64,000 nt of DNA from contig NZ_CP029550.1 of the NCBI RefSeq assembly GCF_003173715.1, positions 3,564,501-3,628,500 of the forward strand. The letters are read 5' to 3'. This stretch comes from Methylobacterium durans (GTDB lineage: Bacteria > Pseudomonadota > Alphaproteobacteria > Rhizobiales > Beijerinckiaceae). Numbering within the stretch: the stretch's first letter is position 1; the number at the start of each line of letters is the position of its first letter. The notes under the pieces were generated by a model. The model was given only the letters and a program-made list of their open reading frames with translations, ran no database searches and was not told the origin of the DNA. This document shows, piece after piece, positions 8,052 to 17,231 of this stretch. A program made the position numbers and the translations under genes.

Positions 8052-8972
8052 AGCGGTGGCGAAGGCGGGATAAGCTGGACGTCCTGAAGCTGCCCGAAGC
8101 TGTTCGTCCCCGAATCCGATCGCCCGAAGTGGGCCCCGCGGCGACGGGACGATGCCTGAGATGCCAAGTGAGCAGCACCGCGCCTCCGAATGTCGAGGCG
8201 ATCGCCACCACCGCAGCGCCTGAGCGCCGCGGGTCCAGTCCCGCTGACGCCTTGACGGATGATCACCGTCACTTCGGACCGAGCCCAATTATGTATCGGT
8301 CCGCAGCTGCACAATCACCCTCGCCTCGTACCAGCCGGCTGCTCACCAAACTGCAAGCGGGCATCTCTTTTGTTAAGTTCGATTTGATCCAATAATACGG
8401 ATCTGCAGCGTACGAAATATACGAAACTCGATGTTATTTCGCTAAGGCAAAGTCGGCTGGCCGCACACGAACGCTCCGTTCAATTTTCAAAAAACCGCCA
8501 CTAACACACTTACACCGATCGACATTTCCAATTCAACCACGCCTGCTTTGACGTCGTCTTGGTCGCCAAAGGCCGAAAAATGTCTTCGAATTAATCAAGC
8601 AGCCACGCGCGCCCGGCTTGTGTTTCGGACCCAAGTCTCCCTCTATCGCGTTTATGCACGGAGGAACGAGCAACTGACTGCTCAGGCCAAGGAAGGGCCT
8701 CTCCGAACCGGCCAAGTTCAGCCGATCGCTCCGTTTTGCTCAAGGTCTCAGAAGGCGGTGCCAGCGCTGATCGCCCCACTTTGAGCGCCAAACAGACGCC
8801 GGCCTCTCAACCACTCACCTTTCAAAATCCGCGGATAGACCGGCCTGCTCGGCAACGCGACTCCGGGCCCAGAAGGCATGCGTTTGCAGCCCGGTGTTCG
8901 CGCTCGTTATCTGACCGATCGCGGGATCTGCACAAAGATGATGCCCTGGAGGACAAATATAGCGAGCAAAAA
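8052..8972. other. Intergenic with falling GC, promoter side of the polysaccharide operon
   Basis: No convincing gene. GC drops from about 8340 onward (runs such as taatacggatc, aaatatacgaaac), marking the left edge of the low-GC operon. A promoter for the plus-strand operon should lie in the last few hundred bases, but I cannot name its boxes. Confidence 0.4.
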
Positions 8973-9257
8973 ATGCCGAATGATTCACGACAAACTTACG
9001 AAGACGAGACTGTTAGAAAATATGCAGCCATCGACAATATTTTTGTACCACTCTCACTCGTAGCACGAGCGGTTAAAAAACAAGATCCAGTCAAAGCGAT
9101 CGTTGAAGAGCTGCTGCATCATAGTTTTGGAGGCGAACAATCTACAAGAAACGCGACAGAGTTTCTTCTCGCGGTTGGCTTCAGTGAAATGGAGTCCGAC
9201 CGCGAAGTGCAAACACAGATTAAAGTCACCTGGGATGATAGTTCTGCCCCATTCTAA
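8973..9257 (+). CDS. Small hypothetical, first gene of the polysaccharide operon
   Basis: 94 residues, MPNDSRQTYEDETVRKYAAI... ending TQIKVTWDDSSAPF. The ATG at 8973 is chosen because the extended frame to 8736 is not protein-like. The product is soluble and acidic. It lies ~130 bases before the TackOD1 gene on the same strand with similar low GC, so co-transcription is likely. The family is not recognised; in this position it could be a small regulatory partner. Confidence 0.6.
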   Translation: MPNDSRQTYEDETVRKYAAIDNIFVPLSLVARAVKKQDPVKAIVEELLHHSFGGEQSTRNATEFLLAVGFSEMESDREVQTQIKVTWDDSSAPF

Positions 9258-9389
9258 AACGCCGCTCGGAAGAACGTGCCAAAAAACCAGCCCGCGAGGT
9301 CATTGAAGTCTGACCTTGTTGCCCAATTATTGGCGAGAACAGCCGTTCGATTGCTGAAAACCCAGTTCGATGCCACCCGAAGGAAAGCC

Positions 9390-10715
9390 ATGTTTAGTGA
9401 AACCCGGTCCGAGGCTCGGCCTGCTCGCAGATTCTTATCGTTCCCCTATACGGCGAACACGACGGCACCCGCCGGTTGGCGCAGCGCAAACTCAGAACAT
9501 TTTGCGCTGGTATCTGGCGACGCTCCGCTAGAGGTTGATGCGGTCTTTATCACCGCCCGGGTTGCAGAGGCGATGTTAAACCGCCTCTTCGCCCGCCTCG
9601 CTGACCAGTTAACGCCGGTAGTAAATCTCGGGACGACATTGCAACCGGGCGTCGATGAGCGTGGCAATAGCACCGCTTGGGAGCGCGCGGACGCAATCTT
9701 GGAGCGCATCGCCTACCTTCCAGCCGCCATACGCCAGTCTAAGCGAGAGGAAGATCTACTGCTTGCCCGGATGTTCACACGTGACGCAAATCTAACTGCG
9801 CATTATGCACCTGAAAGCCTGGCATTGGTGGACTACCCAATCGCAGGGAATATAGCGAATGTGCCTGAAATTGCCAATCGGCTCGTGCGAAGCGGACAGC
9901 TCCAGGCGACGTTTTTTGATCGAGTTTACGTGTGCCCAGATTGTTCATCATCGTTACTCTCTGTGCGCGAAGAATGTCACAGCTGCCGTTCCCCAGACGT
10001 CCACGAACAAGCGATCGTGCACCATTTTCGCTGCGGCTTCGAAGGCCCGGACGAAAACTTCCAAACGCCTTTATCTACGATGCTGCAGTGCCCGAAATGC
10101 GCTGATCGGCTCCGGCATATTGGTCTTGACTACGACAAGCCCGGGACCGTCATGCATTGTCATTCCTGCGGGCATCGCGACGACAGCACGGCGATTGGAT
10201 TTGTCTGCATTCACTGCGCGGCCAAGCACGATGCTGCACAGATGCCGGCGCGTAATCATCACTCATATGCAATGACGCCGTCTGGTTTGCGGCAGGTTCT
10301 AAATGGTCACGTCGAAAGTGACCCGACCGGCAATACGAATGTTACCGTATTCGAGGTAATGCTGCACGGAGCTATACAGCAGGAGGCCAGTCTGAAGACG
10401 CCGTTTCAGGTTTTAGACGTGCGATTTGGGGACGTGGAAACGCAACAGCGGGGCAATCCGCGCCTCTGGTCCCAGACTCATAAACTCGCCCTGGATGTCA
10501 TGAATAGCTCGATGCGCGATGTCGATATAATAAGCGTCGAAGGAAACGGATTTAAGGTGCTGATGCCGCAAATAGATAGGCGGTCCGCGCTGAATTTCGT
10601 AAAGCATATCGAAGTGCGTATTGCTGAAGTACTGATCCTAAACCCAGATCTAAAATGTTTTTTACTTACCGCAGATCAAGTGGCCGCTTTAGCGCGCTCG
10701 CGCGGGCCGGCCTGA
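9390..10715 (+). CDS. TackOD1 zinc-ribbon protein with GGDEF-like C-terminus
   Basis: 441 residues from the ATG at 9390 (AAGGAAA ribosome site; an in-frame GTG at 9276 is less likely). Residues ~180-290 form the TackOD1 metal-binding output domain: CPDC (182/185), C196-x-x-C199, RCGFEGP (C215), CPKC (234/237), CHSC (257/260), CIHC (273/276), with IGLDYDKPG between. Residues ~315-425 resemble a GGDEF fold (VTVFEVMLHG start, VEGNGFKVLMP at the active-site loop), but the GG[D/E]EF signature is replaced by EGNGF, so cyclase activity is unlikely. The gene ends one base before the glycosyltransferase ATG. Inferred role: cytoplasmic regulator or sensor of the adjacent synthase, possibly a nucleotide-binding degenerate GGDEF. 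Confidence 0.75.
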   Translation: MFSETRSEARPARRFLSFPYTANTTAPAGWRSANSEHFALVSGDAPLEVDAVFITARVAEAMLNRLFARLADQLTPVVNLGTTLQPGVDERGNSTAWERADAILERIAYLPAAIRQSKREEDLLLARMFTRDANLTAHYAPESLALVDYPIAGNIANVPEIANRLVRSGQLQATFFDRVYVCPDCSSSLLSVREECHSCRSPDVHEQAIVHHFRCGFEGPDENFQTPLSTMLQCPKCADRLRHIGLDYDKPGTVMHCHSCGHRDDSTAIGFVCIHCAAKHDAAQMPARNHHSYAMTPSGLRQVLNGHVESDPTGNTNVTVFEVMLHGAIQQEASLKTPFQVLDVRFGDVETQQRGNPRLWSQTHKLALDVMNSSMRDVDIISVEGNGFKVLMPQIDRRSALNFVKHIEVRIAEVLILNPDLKCFLLTADQVAALARSRGPA

Positions 10716-10716
10716 G

Positions 10717-12012
10717 ATGACAGAGCCATTTCGTCTTCTCTCAGAACTTGATTGGCCAAATTTCTTATCGATGTTTTGGTACATGTGCTTGTTCGAAATT
10801 CCACGCTACACCGCAGGTTTCGTGATCATTGGCGGCGTGATCTTCCTTGGTCTCAACTTGAAGCCTCGAGTACGGACGTCAGAGCAGATCCGCGCCAGCA
10901 AACGCTGGAAGGTCAGTGCTGTCATTGCCGGACATAACGAAGCCGACGCGATGCGGAAGTGTTTGATCTCGCTCAATGAGCAGACTCGGAAATTCGATGA
11001 GATCATTGTCGTGGACGACGGTTCGACGGACGGCATGCGACAAATGCTTCACAAATTGCGAGCGGAGGGCCTGATTCACATGGCCCTTTGCAACCAGGTT
11101 CGCTGCGGGAAAGCGTCCGCGTGCAATCTAGGATTTGGGCTGGCTACAGGCGACATCATTATCAACCTCGACGCAGACTGCTCCTACGATCGAGACGCAA
11201 TCGAAAAGCTCCTGATCCCATTCGACGACCCGAAGGTTGGAACAACCTGCGGCAATATTGGCGTGCGCAACTTCAAACAGTCTGTTGCCGCGTCGTTCCA
11301 AGCAGTTGAGTACCTGATCTCAATCTCCTTGGGTAAACGAATTATGGACTACTTTGATTTAGTGGTCTGCTCCTCAGGTGCTTTTGGAGCCTTCCGCCGT
11401 CAAGCTATCGAACAAGTGGGCGTTTTGGCCGTCGGTCCCGGCGAGGACCTCGATTTAACATTGCGCTTGCGCCGCGCCGGTTGGAAGGTCCGCTTCGTTC
11501 ACGATTCTTGGTGCCTCACTGACGTTCCGCACGCTTTCTCAGGGTTAATTCGGCAGCGTCGCCGGTGGGACCGCGACACGCTTCGAATCCGCTTTCGCAA
11601 ATTCCGCGACACATTCTCGTTTTGGAACCCGCGGTTCAAGGCATCTGAAACTTGGGAGCAAGTCGAGTTTTTCTTTCTAAACTTTTTGGTGACAATGATA
11701 TTCCCAATTTACATTGGCTATATCTTTTACACACTGGGTGCAGCGGACGCATACGTCGTCTTGGCTGCTGTTGCTCTCGTCTATGTATGTCTGGATATCG
11801 TCGCGTTTGTCATAGCAGCCGCGTGCTGCGGGCGCTTTAGTTTTTGGTTTTATGTGCAGCTGGTACCGTTCATTCTCACCTTTGGGCTATACAGCGGTTT
11901 CCTCATGCGGCTTGTCAGGCTGTATGCGTACCTTGAAGAGATGATTTTCTACGCGTCCTATCGCGACTCCTACGTTCCTCAGCGCGTCCTGGACGTGTTG
12001 GACCGCTATTAA
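10717..12012 (+). CDS. Processive GT2 glycosyltransferase (PgaC/hyaluronan-synthase-like)
   Basis: 431 residues. An N-terminal membrane helix (~35-48) is followed by a cytoplasmic GT-A domain with all processive-synthase motifs: VVDDGSTDG (D100, D101), LDADC (D152, D154), GPGEDLDLTLR (E243, D244 region) and QRRRW (280-284). Three to four C-terminal helices lie within ~315-410. This is the arrangement of beta-glycan synthases such as PgaC and NodC, which polymerise and translocate a chain from UDP-sugars. The product sugar cannot be read from the sequence. One base separates it from the TackOD1 gene, and the fusion protein follows after 13 bases. Confidence 0.88.
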   Translation: MTEPFRLLSELDWPNFLSMFWYMCLFEIPRYTAGFVIIGGVIFLGLNLKPRVRTSEQIRASKRWKVSAVIAGHNEADAMRKCLISLNEQTRKFDEIIVVDDGSTDGMRQMLHKLRAEGLIHMALCNQVRCGKASACNLGFGLATGDIIINLDADCSYDRDAIEKLLIPFDDPKVGTTCGNIGVRNFKQSVAASFQAVEYLISISLGKRIMDYFDLVVCSSGAFGAFRRQAIEQVGVLAVGPGEDLDLTLRLRRAGWKVRFVHDSWCLTDVPHAFSGLIRQRRRWDRDTLRIRFRKFRDTFSFWNPRFKASETWEQVEFFFLNFLVTMIFPIYIGYIFYTLGAADAYVVLAAVALVYVCLDIVAFVIAAACCGRFSFWFYVQLVPFILTFGLYSGFLMRLVRLYAYLEEMIFYASYRDSYVPQRVLDVLDRY

Positions 12013-12025
12013 GAGGAATCAACGA

Positions 12026-13171
12026 ATGATCAGAAAACTAAGTGAGCGGACCAATGCGGACAGGTTCAAAAATGATGTCCGCGCTCACGGGAAGCGATAT
12101 GGCCGCTACCTCTATATGGCCGCGGTCGGAATTTTTGCAGCCTACTTAGTTAATCTATTTATTGGGCCGATTATTTGGCTGGAAGCGGACGGCTTGGTGA
12201 ATTCGCAGAAAATTGCCATTGCCTCTATGAATGAAGCGCAAGTAATCAAGATTAACGTAAAAAGCGGTCAACGTGTCTCGAAAGGTGAAGTGATCGGTGA
12301 GGTTCACTCACCTCAGGTTTCCAGCAATCTTGCGATGCTCGCCAATCAGTTTGCCGAAACGCAGGCAAAACAGGCTGAACTCATTGTACGTCTCGATATA
12401 GCAACGAGTACTACGAAGGCAGCGGAAGATCGCCTGAACGAGGCAGACGTCAATCTGAAGCGCATAGTGACCCAGCGCCCGGCTGGCTTCATGTCAGATA
12501 ATTTTGTCGGCAATGCCTATCGGGAAAAGTATCTTGCGCTTCAAGAGAAGGCCAAGCTTGAAGCGGAGAAAAGGTCAGCTTCCGGTCAGCTCGAGAATCT
12601 CGTCAAAGCACAGAAGGAGGCGCGTGAGGCGATCGACGACGTCAAAAAGCGCTACAATAACGGCGTAATCGTGTCGCCATTCGATGGTTACATGGGGGCT
12701 CAACTCGCGCAGCAGGGCGACGTGCTGAAACCAGGCGAGTATTTCGGAGATCTCTTTGTTGGGGAAAAGCACGTGCTCGCCTATCTGCCGACGGGCACGC
12801 TCTACAATGTGAAAAAAGGCGAGCGTGTGTCAGTCGCGGATGGCTTCAACAAGACTGAGGGGACCCTCGTTGATATTCGCCCTATCTCCGTACAACTTCC
12901 TCCGGCCTTCCAGCGAGCTTTCCGTCCGCAGGAGCGAGGCCAAGTGGCCACGATCGCTCTCGATAGCACGGACACGTTCGCGCAGGCCACTAAAGTGCGT
13001 GTCACGGGCCACAACCTCATACCGGGCTCCGATAAGATCACCTCGACATCAGTGTCAGAGGCGTTAAAGAAATGGATGAGTGCATTATTTGAGTTGATCG
13101 AGGATAAGTACAGCTCGATAGCGGCCTGGATGGCAGATGAACCGCCGCAGAACAAGGTAGCTCGCAAATGA
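12026..13171 (+). CDS. HlyD-type membrane-fusion protein
   Basis: 381 residues. A cytoplasmic start, then one membrane helix (~29-50), a split lipoyl/barrel-sandwich domain (ASMNEAQVIKINVKSGQRVS ... NGVIVSPFDGYMGAQLAQQG), a long coiled coil between the halves (residues ~105-205) and a beta-barrel region (VLAYLPTGTLYNVKKGERVS). The C-terminal ~50 residues are an extra segment. This is the layout of HlyD/EmrA and of Alg44-like adaptors that join an inner-membrane synthase to the envelope. GAGGAA ribosome site; its stop overlaps the next gene's ATG (ATGA). It probably conducts the polymer made by the GT2 protein. Confidence 0.85.
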   Translation: MIRKLSERTNADRFKNDVRAHGKRYGRYLYMAAVGIFAAYLVNLFIGPIIWLEADGLVNSQKIAIASMNEAQVIKINVKSGQRVSKGEVIGEVHSPQVSSNLAMLANQFAETQAKQAELIVRLDIATSTTKAAEDRLNEADVNLKRIVTQRPAGFMSDNFVGNAYREKYLALQEKAKLEAEKRSASGQLENLVKAQKEAREAIDDVKKRYNNGVIVSPFDGYMGAQLAQQGDVLKPGEYFGDLFVGEKHVLAYLPTGTLYNVKKGERVSVADGFNKTEGTLVDIRPISVQLPPAFQRAFRPQERGQVATIALDSTDTFAQATKVRVTGHNLIPGSDKITSTSVSEALKKWMSALFELIEDKYSSIAAWMADEPPQNKVARK

Positions 13172-14247
13172 AAATGGTGCTTGTCGCCTGCTGCCTAGTA
13201 GCCTGCACGCTCTTGCCGTCTCCTGCGTTCGCGGGGCAGGGCGTTACGCGTCAGACCCCAGAACGTAATGCCGCTTCAGGCACAACGGTTCGCGCGATGT
13301 GGGTGTGGACGACTCAGGAAATCATGAAGGATCCAAGCGAAGCTCGTCGGTTTCTCGACGGAATTCGACTTGCGAGGACGACCGACGTTTATCTCTATTT
13401 GACTGCGATGGATTTTATTTCGTCCGAACAAGCGATCCGACTTCTTGTCGAATCCCTTAAGGGTCTCGATGTGCGTGCCTGGGCTATGGAAGGATCGCGC
13501 AGTTACTTTTCAGATGAAGATGGGCCAACCGCTCTCTACAATACCATCGATGGCGTAGTAGCTTTCAATAAAAAGTTTGGCATTCAACTTATTGGATTTC
13601 ATTCTGACTTGGAGCCGCAAGGAGGGCAAGGCGAGAGCAAGGACCTTTTTCACAATGGCATTGCGTCGAGTAAGCTGAGTGTGGAGCAGATTTCAGATCG
13701 TAATCGCATAGTGACTGATTGGCTCACGATACACCAATCACTTCGGAATAAATGTAACGCTAGCGGTCTTAAGTACGGCGGTTCGATGCCGAGCTGGGCC
13801 GATCTGTATGAAGGTGAATCCATTTCCGCTTCTTTTGAGGGTAAAACTAAGCCGCTAGTCGAGTTTCTCCTGAGTTTCGTCGATCAATACGTGATCATGG
13901 CTTATAATACGAGCCCTTCCAGTGTTTTGGGACGAGTTAAAGGTGAAATAGAAGTGGCCAACACTATGAAGCCGCGTCCGTCTGTCATCGTGGGACTCGA
14001 GACTCACGCGGGGCCCGGTGAAAATATCAGCTATGCCGATACGCCATCGAAAATGAGCAAGGCTGCGGTGACCAGCGACTTAGTTTTTTTGGCCAACAGT
14101 CTTAAAGGCCAGGCGAGCTTTGCTGGGATCAGTGTTCACGACTGGGTCGGTTGGCGTGATCTGCCGGATGCTCCTCATGAGGCGCCCATTTTGGATGATC
14201 CAACCCCGGCACAAGAAATTATTCGTGATAGACGCCGCGCTCGTTAG
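13168..14247 (+). CDS. Secreted TIM-barrel-like protein, putative glycosidase
   Basis: 359 residues with a Sec signal peptide (residues 1-23, ending SPAFA). The body shows repeated strand-end acidic residues of a TIM barrel: VRAMWVWTTQE near the start, DVYLYLTAMDF, VRAWAMEG, QLIGFHSDLEPQ (a likely catalytic D/E pair), YVIMAYNTSP and VIVGLETHAGPG. A named family was not recognised, but the pattern resembles glycan hydrolases/deacetylases that trim exported polysaccharides. It overlaps the fusion-protein gene by 4 bases, so it belongs to the same operon and probably acts on the same polymer in the periplasm. Confidence 0.7.
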   Translation: MKMVLVACCLVACTLLPSPAFAGQGVTRQTPERNAASGTTVRAMWVWTTQEIMKDPSEARRFLDGIRLARTTDVYLYLTAMDFISSEQAIRLLVESLKGLDVRAWAMEGSRSYFSDEDGPTALYNTIDGVVAFNKKFGIQLIGFHSDLEPQGGQGESKDLFHNGIASSKLSVEQISDRNRIVTDWLTIHQSLRNKCNASGLKYGGSMPSWADLYEGESISASFEGKTKPLVEFLLSFVDQYVIMAYNTSPSSVLGRVKGEIEVANTMKPRPSVIVGLETHAGPGENISYADTPSKMSKAAVTSDLVFLANSLKGQASFAGISVHDWVGWRDLPDAPHEAPILDDPTPAQEIIRDRRRAR

Positions 14248-14538
14248 TGGTTTGGCTCGCTCTGTTGCTGGCGGCATCAAAAAGAATTTTCCACGGTGAA
14301 GCGGTTACTTGAAACAGGCCCGCTCCATATCAATTCCATTTGATGTCAGTTTGATCTGTTCGGCTCCTCCTGCCGCGGCAATCTTGGGAGATCAAGTTCG
14401 AGGGGAGTTTGGCGAAACGAACCCATTTCGCTTTAGAGTCCGCTCTGAGGTGTCGCACCCAGCAAAATTGACACCGGTCTGGTCGGTCCCCTGGACGTTG
14501 GAGCAGGTGCGCGCTGGATCTTGGCTGTTGCATGACCG
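14248..14538. other. Intergenic between operon and IS66
   Basis: About 290 bases with no gene recognised. It forms one side of the sequence interrupted by the IS66 element; the other side resumes at 17319. Confidence 0.5.
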
Positions 14539-14546
14539 ATTGGACC
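14539..14546. repeat. Left 8-bp target duplication of IS66
   Basis: ATTGGACC, identical to the eight bases after the element at 17311-17318. Eight-base duplications are the rule for IS66. Confidence 0.9.
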
Positions 14547-14601
14547 GTAACCGTTCGGCTGGCACCACGCCGGTGTGAGCGCGGCGTGCTAATCTGCTCT
14601 G

Positions 14602-14832
14602 ATGGCGGTCGACGAGCAGCGCATTGACGAGGCGGTGCTCGCCCTTCTGTGGCTGACGCTCCACGACGAGCGTCGAGCTTGGAAGGGCTTCGACTGGACC
14701 GTGCTTAGACGTCTTCACGCCAAAGGGCTGATTGCGGATCCGGTCGGACGCGCCAAGTCGGTAGTGCTGACTGACGAGGGGCTGCGTCAATCCGAGGCGC
14801 TGTTCCGGACCCTGTTCACGCGGCCCGACTGA
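14602..14832 (+). CDS. DUF6429 family protein (IS66 passenger)
   Basis: 76 residues, MAVDEQRIDEAVLALLWLTL ... RAWKGFDWTVLRRLHAKGLI. This small family of unknown function is often found inside or beside IS66-type elements; here it is inside the element, facing tnpC tail to tail (19 bases apart). It has a winged-helix-like feel in its C-terminal half (HAKGLI...SVVLTDEGLRQSE), so DNA binding is possible but unproven. Confidence 0.8.
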   Translation: MAVDEQRIDEAVLALLWLTLHDERRAWKGFDWTVLRRLHAKGLIADPVGRAKSVVLTDEGLRQSEALFRTLFTRPD

Positions 14833-14851
14833 TGTGAGAACCGGAGCGTTC

Positions 14852-16384
14852 TCAGGCCACAGCTTGGAGGGTGGGTGTGCTCGGGTAGCCCCAGGGCAGA
14901 AGCTCGTCGAGGCGCCGCTGCGGATGGCCTTGGACGATGCGGATGATGACGTCGGCCAGGTAGGCTTGCGGCTCGACGCCGTTGAGCTTGCAGGTTTCGA
15001 TCAGCGAGGCGATCACCGCCCAGTGCTCGCCGCCACCGTCGGATCCAGCGAAGAGCGCATTCTTCCGTGTCAGAGCCAACGGACGGATGGCCCGCTCCAC
15101 CACGTTCGAGTCGATCTCGACCCGGCCGTTCTCAAGGAAGAGCGACAGGCCGGCCCAGCGGCCGAGCGCGTAGCGGATGGCTTCAGCGAGTTTGCTCTTC
15201 TGGCTGACCAGCGCGAGCTTTTCCCGCAGCCAAGGCTCCAAGGCCTCGATCACAGGGCGGCTGCGCTCTTGGCGCGCTGCGCGCCGCTCCTCGGCCGAGC
15301 GGCCGCGGATCTCGGCCTCGATCCGATACAGCCCCGCAATACGGGCCAGCATCTCTGACGCGATGGGCGCCGGGCCGGCTTGTGCCAGCTCGTAGAAGCG
15401 GCGGCGGACATGAGCCCAGCAGTAGGCCAGTTGCACCGGACCGCGCTCGGCCAGAACCTTGTAGCCCGCGTAGCCGTCCACCTGCAGCACACCTTCGAAC
15501 CCGGACAGATGCGCCGCCGGTCGCTCGGCCATGCGGTCGGGCGCGTAGAGGTAGACGACACCGGGCGGGTCGGTGCCGCCCCAGGGTCGATCATCCCGAG
15601 CATAAGCCCAGAGCTGGCCTGTCTTGGTGCGCCCGCGCCCTGGGTCGAGCACCGGCGCGGTGGTCTCGTCGGCAAACAGCTTGCCCGAGGCTTTCAGATG
15701 CTCCAGCAGCCGCGCGTGCACCGGCCGCAGCAGGAAGGCGGCGCGTCCGACCCAGTCCGCGAGGGTGGAGCGGTCGAGGCTGATCCCCTGACGCGCATAG
15801 ATCTGTGCCTGACGGTAGAGCGGTAGGTGGTCGGCGTATTTCGAGACCAGCACCTGCGCAACGAGGGCGTCGGTGGGCAGCCCGCCCTCGATCAGCCGTG
15901 CCGGTGCCGGGGCTTGCACGACGACCTCCTCGCAGGCCCGGCAGGCATATTTCGGCCGGCGGATCACCAGCACCCGGAACTGAGCTGGCACGATGTCGAG
16001 GCGCTCGGACACATCCTCGCCCATCCAGTGCAGCGAGCCTGAGCAGCACGGGCAAGTTGTGCTCGCGATGTCGATGAGCCTCTCGATCCGCGGAAGGTGG
16101 CCGGGCAGTGCGCCTCGGTTTGTGCGCCGCTTGGCAATCCGTGCCGCCTTCACGGTCGGCGCCGTTTCCTCGCCGCCGGCGTGATCGGCGGCCTCGACCT
16201 GCTCGGCCTCCTCCAGCGCCAGCAGCAACTGGTCCTCGGGCCAGCTCTCGGCACGGCGTCCAAAGCGATGACGCTGCAGCTCCCGAATGATCTGCCGCAG
16301 CCGCTCACTCTCGGCGCGTGCCTCCAGCAGCATCGCCTTGAGGGTCTCAGGGTCATCCGGCAGGGGCTGCGTGGTCGCGCTCAC
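14852..16384 (-). CDS. tnpC: IS66 transposase TnpC
   Basis: 510 residues, full length. An N-terminal coiled coil (residues ~10-45), a zinc-finger-like TCPCCSGSLHWMGEDVSERL region, then the DDE domain with LFADETTAPVLDPGRGRTKT (first acidic), VDGYAGYKVLAERG (second) and SNVVERAIRPLALTRKNALF (final E). A typical IS66 C-terminal tail (DVIIRIVQGHPQRRLDELLPW) completes it. It starts at the ATG at 16384, downstream of tnpB on the same strand. Confidence 0.95.
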   Translation of the reverse strand: MSATTQPLPDDPETLKAMLLEARAESERLRQIIRELQRHRFGRRAESWPEDQLLLALEEAEQVEAADHAGGEETAPTVKAARIAKRRTNRGALPGHLPRIERLIDIASTTCPCCSGSLHWMGEDVSERLDIVPAQFRVLVIRRPKYACRACEEVVVQAPAPARLIEGGLPTDALVAQVLVSKYADHLPLYRQAQIYARQGISLDRSTLADWVGRAAFLLRPVHARLLEHLKASGKLFADETTAPVLDPGRGRTKTGQLWAYARDDRPWGGTDPPGVVYLYAPDRMAERPAAHLSGFEGVLQVDGYAGYKVLAERGPVQLAYCWAHVRRRFYELAQAGPAPIASEMLARIAGLYRIEAEIRGRSAEERRAARQERSRPVIEALEPWLREKLALVSQKSKLAEAIRYALGRWAGLSLFLENGRVEIDSNVVERAIRPLALTRKNALFAGSDGGGEHWAVIASLIETCKLNGVEPQAYLADVIIRIVQGHPQRRLDELLPWGYPSTPTLQAVA

Positions 16385-16452
16385 GGAGCAGATTAGATCA
16401 TACCGATCAGCGGCTTGCAGCCAGTTTGATGAGGTCTGGCGTTCTTTTCTGC

Positions 16453-16809
16453 TCAGCTTGCGACGAGCGGAACCGGCACCGCCCGCGGTTCGTGCACGCG
16501 TTTCCAGTCCAGTCCTTCGAGTAAAGCGGAGAGCTGCGCCGCGCTCAGCCGCATCACGCCGTCCTGCACCTTCGGCCAGCGGAACTCACCCTGCTCCAGC
16601 CGCTTGGCCACCAGCACCACGCCAGTACCATCCCAGAAGAGCAGCTTCACGCGGTCGCCGCGTTTGGAGCGGAACACGTAGACGGCCCCCGAGAACGGAT
16701 CGGCATCCATCGCCTCCCGCACCAAGCCAGCAAGCCCGTCCATGCCCTTGCGGAAGTCGACCGGCTTTGTGGCGACCATCACCCGTACCGCACCGGTCGG
16801 GCCGATCAC
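16453..16809 (-). CDS. tnpB: IS66 Orf2 accessory protein TnpB
   Basis: 118 residues from a GTG at 16809 that overlaps the tnpA stop (GTGA). The signature VMVATKPVDFRKGMDGLAGL ... YVFRSKRGDRVKLLFWDGTG is diagnostic of IS66 Orf2, which is needed for transposition although its biochemical role is unclear. The track of open frame extends to 16929 but the GTG matches the family start and the translational-coupling pattern. Confidence 0.92.
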   Translation of the reverse strand: MIGPTGAVRVMVATKPVDFRKGMDGLAGLVREAMDADPFSGAVYVFRSKRGDRVKLLFWDGTGVVLVAKRLEQGEFRWPKVQDGVMRLSAAQLSALLEGLDWKRVHEPRAVPVPLVAS

Positions 16810-17231
16810 GAGCCAGCCTTCAACGCGCGGATCACGGCTGTGATCGCATCGGGCTGCGCGCCGGCGCCGATGCGCACTACTGCGCCGCCGATCTCCACCT
16901 CGATGCCATGCCTCGGCAGCGAGCGACACGCTGGCTCGTGGGGTGGAACCGCCATGCGCGGCTCCTGCGGGATCGGTTCGACCACGGCCGGCACGAACAG
17001 AGGCGAAGGGGCAGCGGCCCGACGCGCCTGTCGGGCCAAGCGGCGCCAGGTGAACAGGTGTTGCGGCGAGAGACCGTGCCGGCGGGCCACCTCGGAGACC
17101 ACCGCTCCCGGTCTCAACGCCTCCTGCAGGATGCGGTCCTTCGCCTCGTCCGACCAGCGTCGCCGGCCCGTGACCCCGGTGAAGAGTTCCAGTCGCCGTA
17201 CGGTTCGCGGCTCAAGCATATGGTCGAGCAT
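16806..17231 (-). CDS. tnpA: IS66 Orf1 accessory protein TnpA (HTH)
   Basis: 141 residues from an ATG at 17231 (MLDHMLEPRTVRRLELFTGV). An IS3/IS66-type HTH (WSDEAKDRILQEALRPGAVV, SEVARRHGLSPQHLFTWRRL) occupies residues ~25-75, followed by a Pro-rich linker and a conserved C-terminal IEVEIGGAVVRIGAGAQ motif. It is the first gene of the element's operon. Confidence 0.9.
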   Translation of the reverse strand: MLDHMLEPRTVRRLELFTGVTGRRRWSDEAKDRILQEALRPGAVVSEVARRHGLSPQHLFTWRRLARQARRAAAPSPLFVPAVVEPIPQEPRMAVPPHEPACRSLPRHGIEVEIGGAVVRIGAGAQPDAITAVIRALKAGS

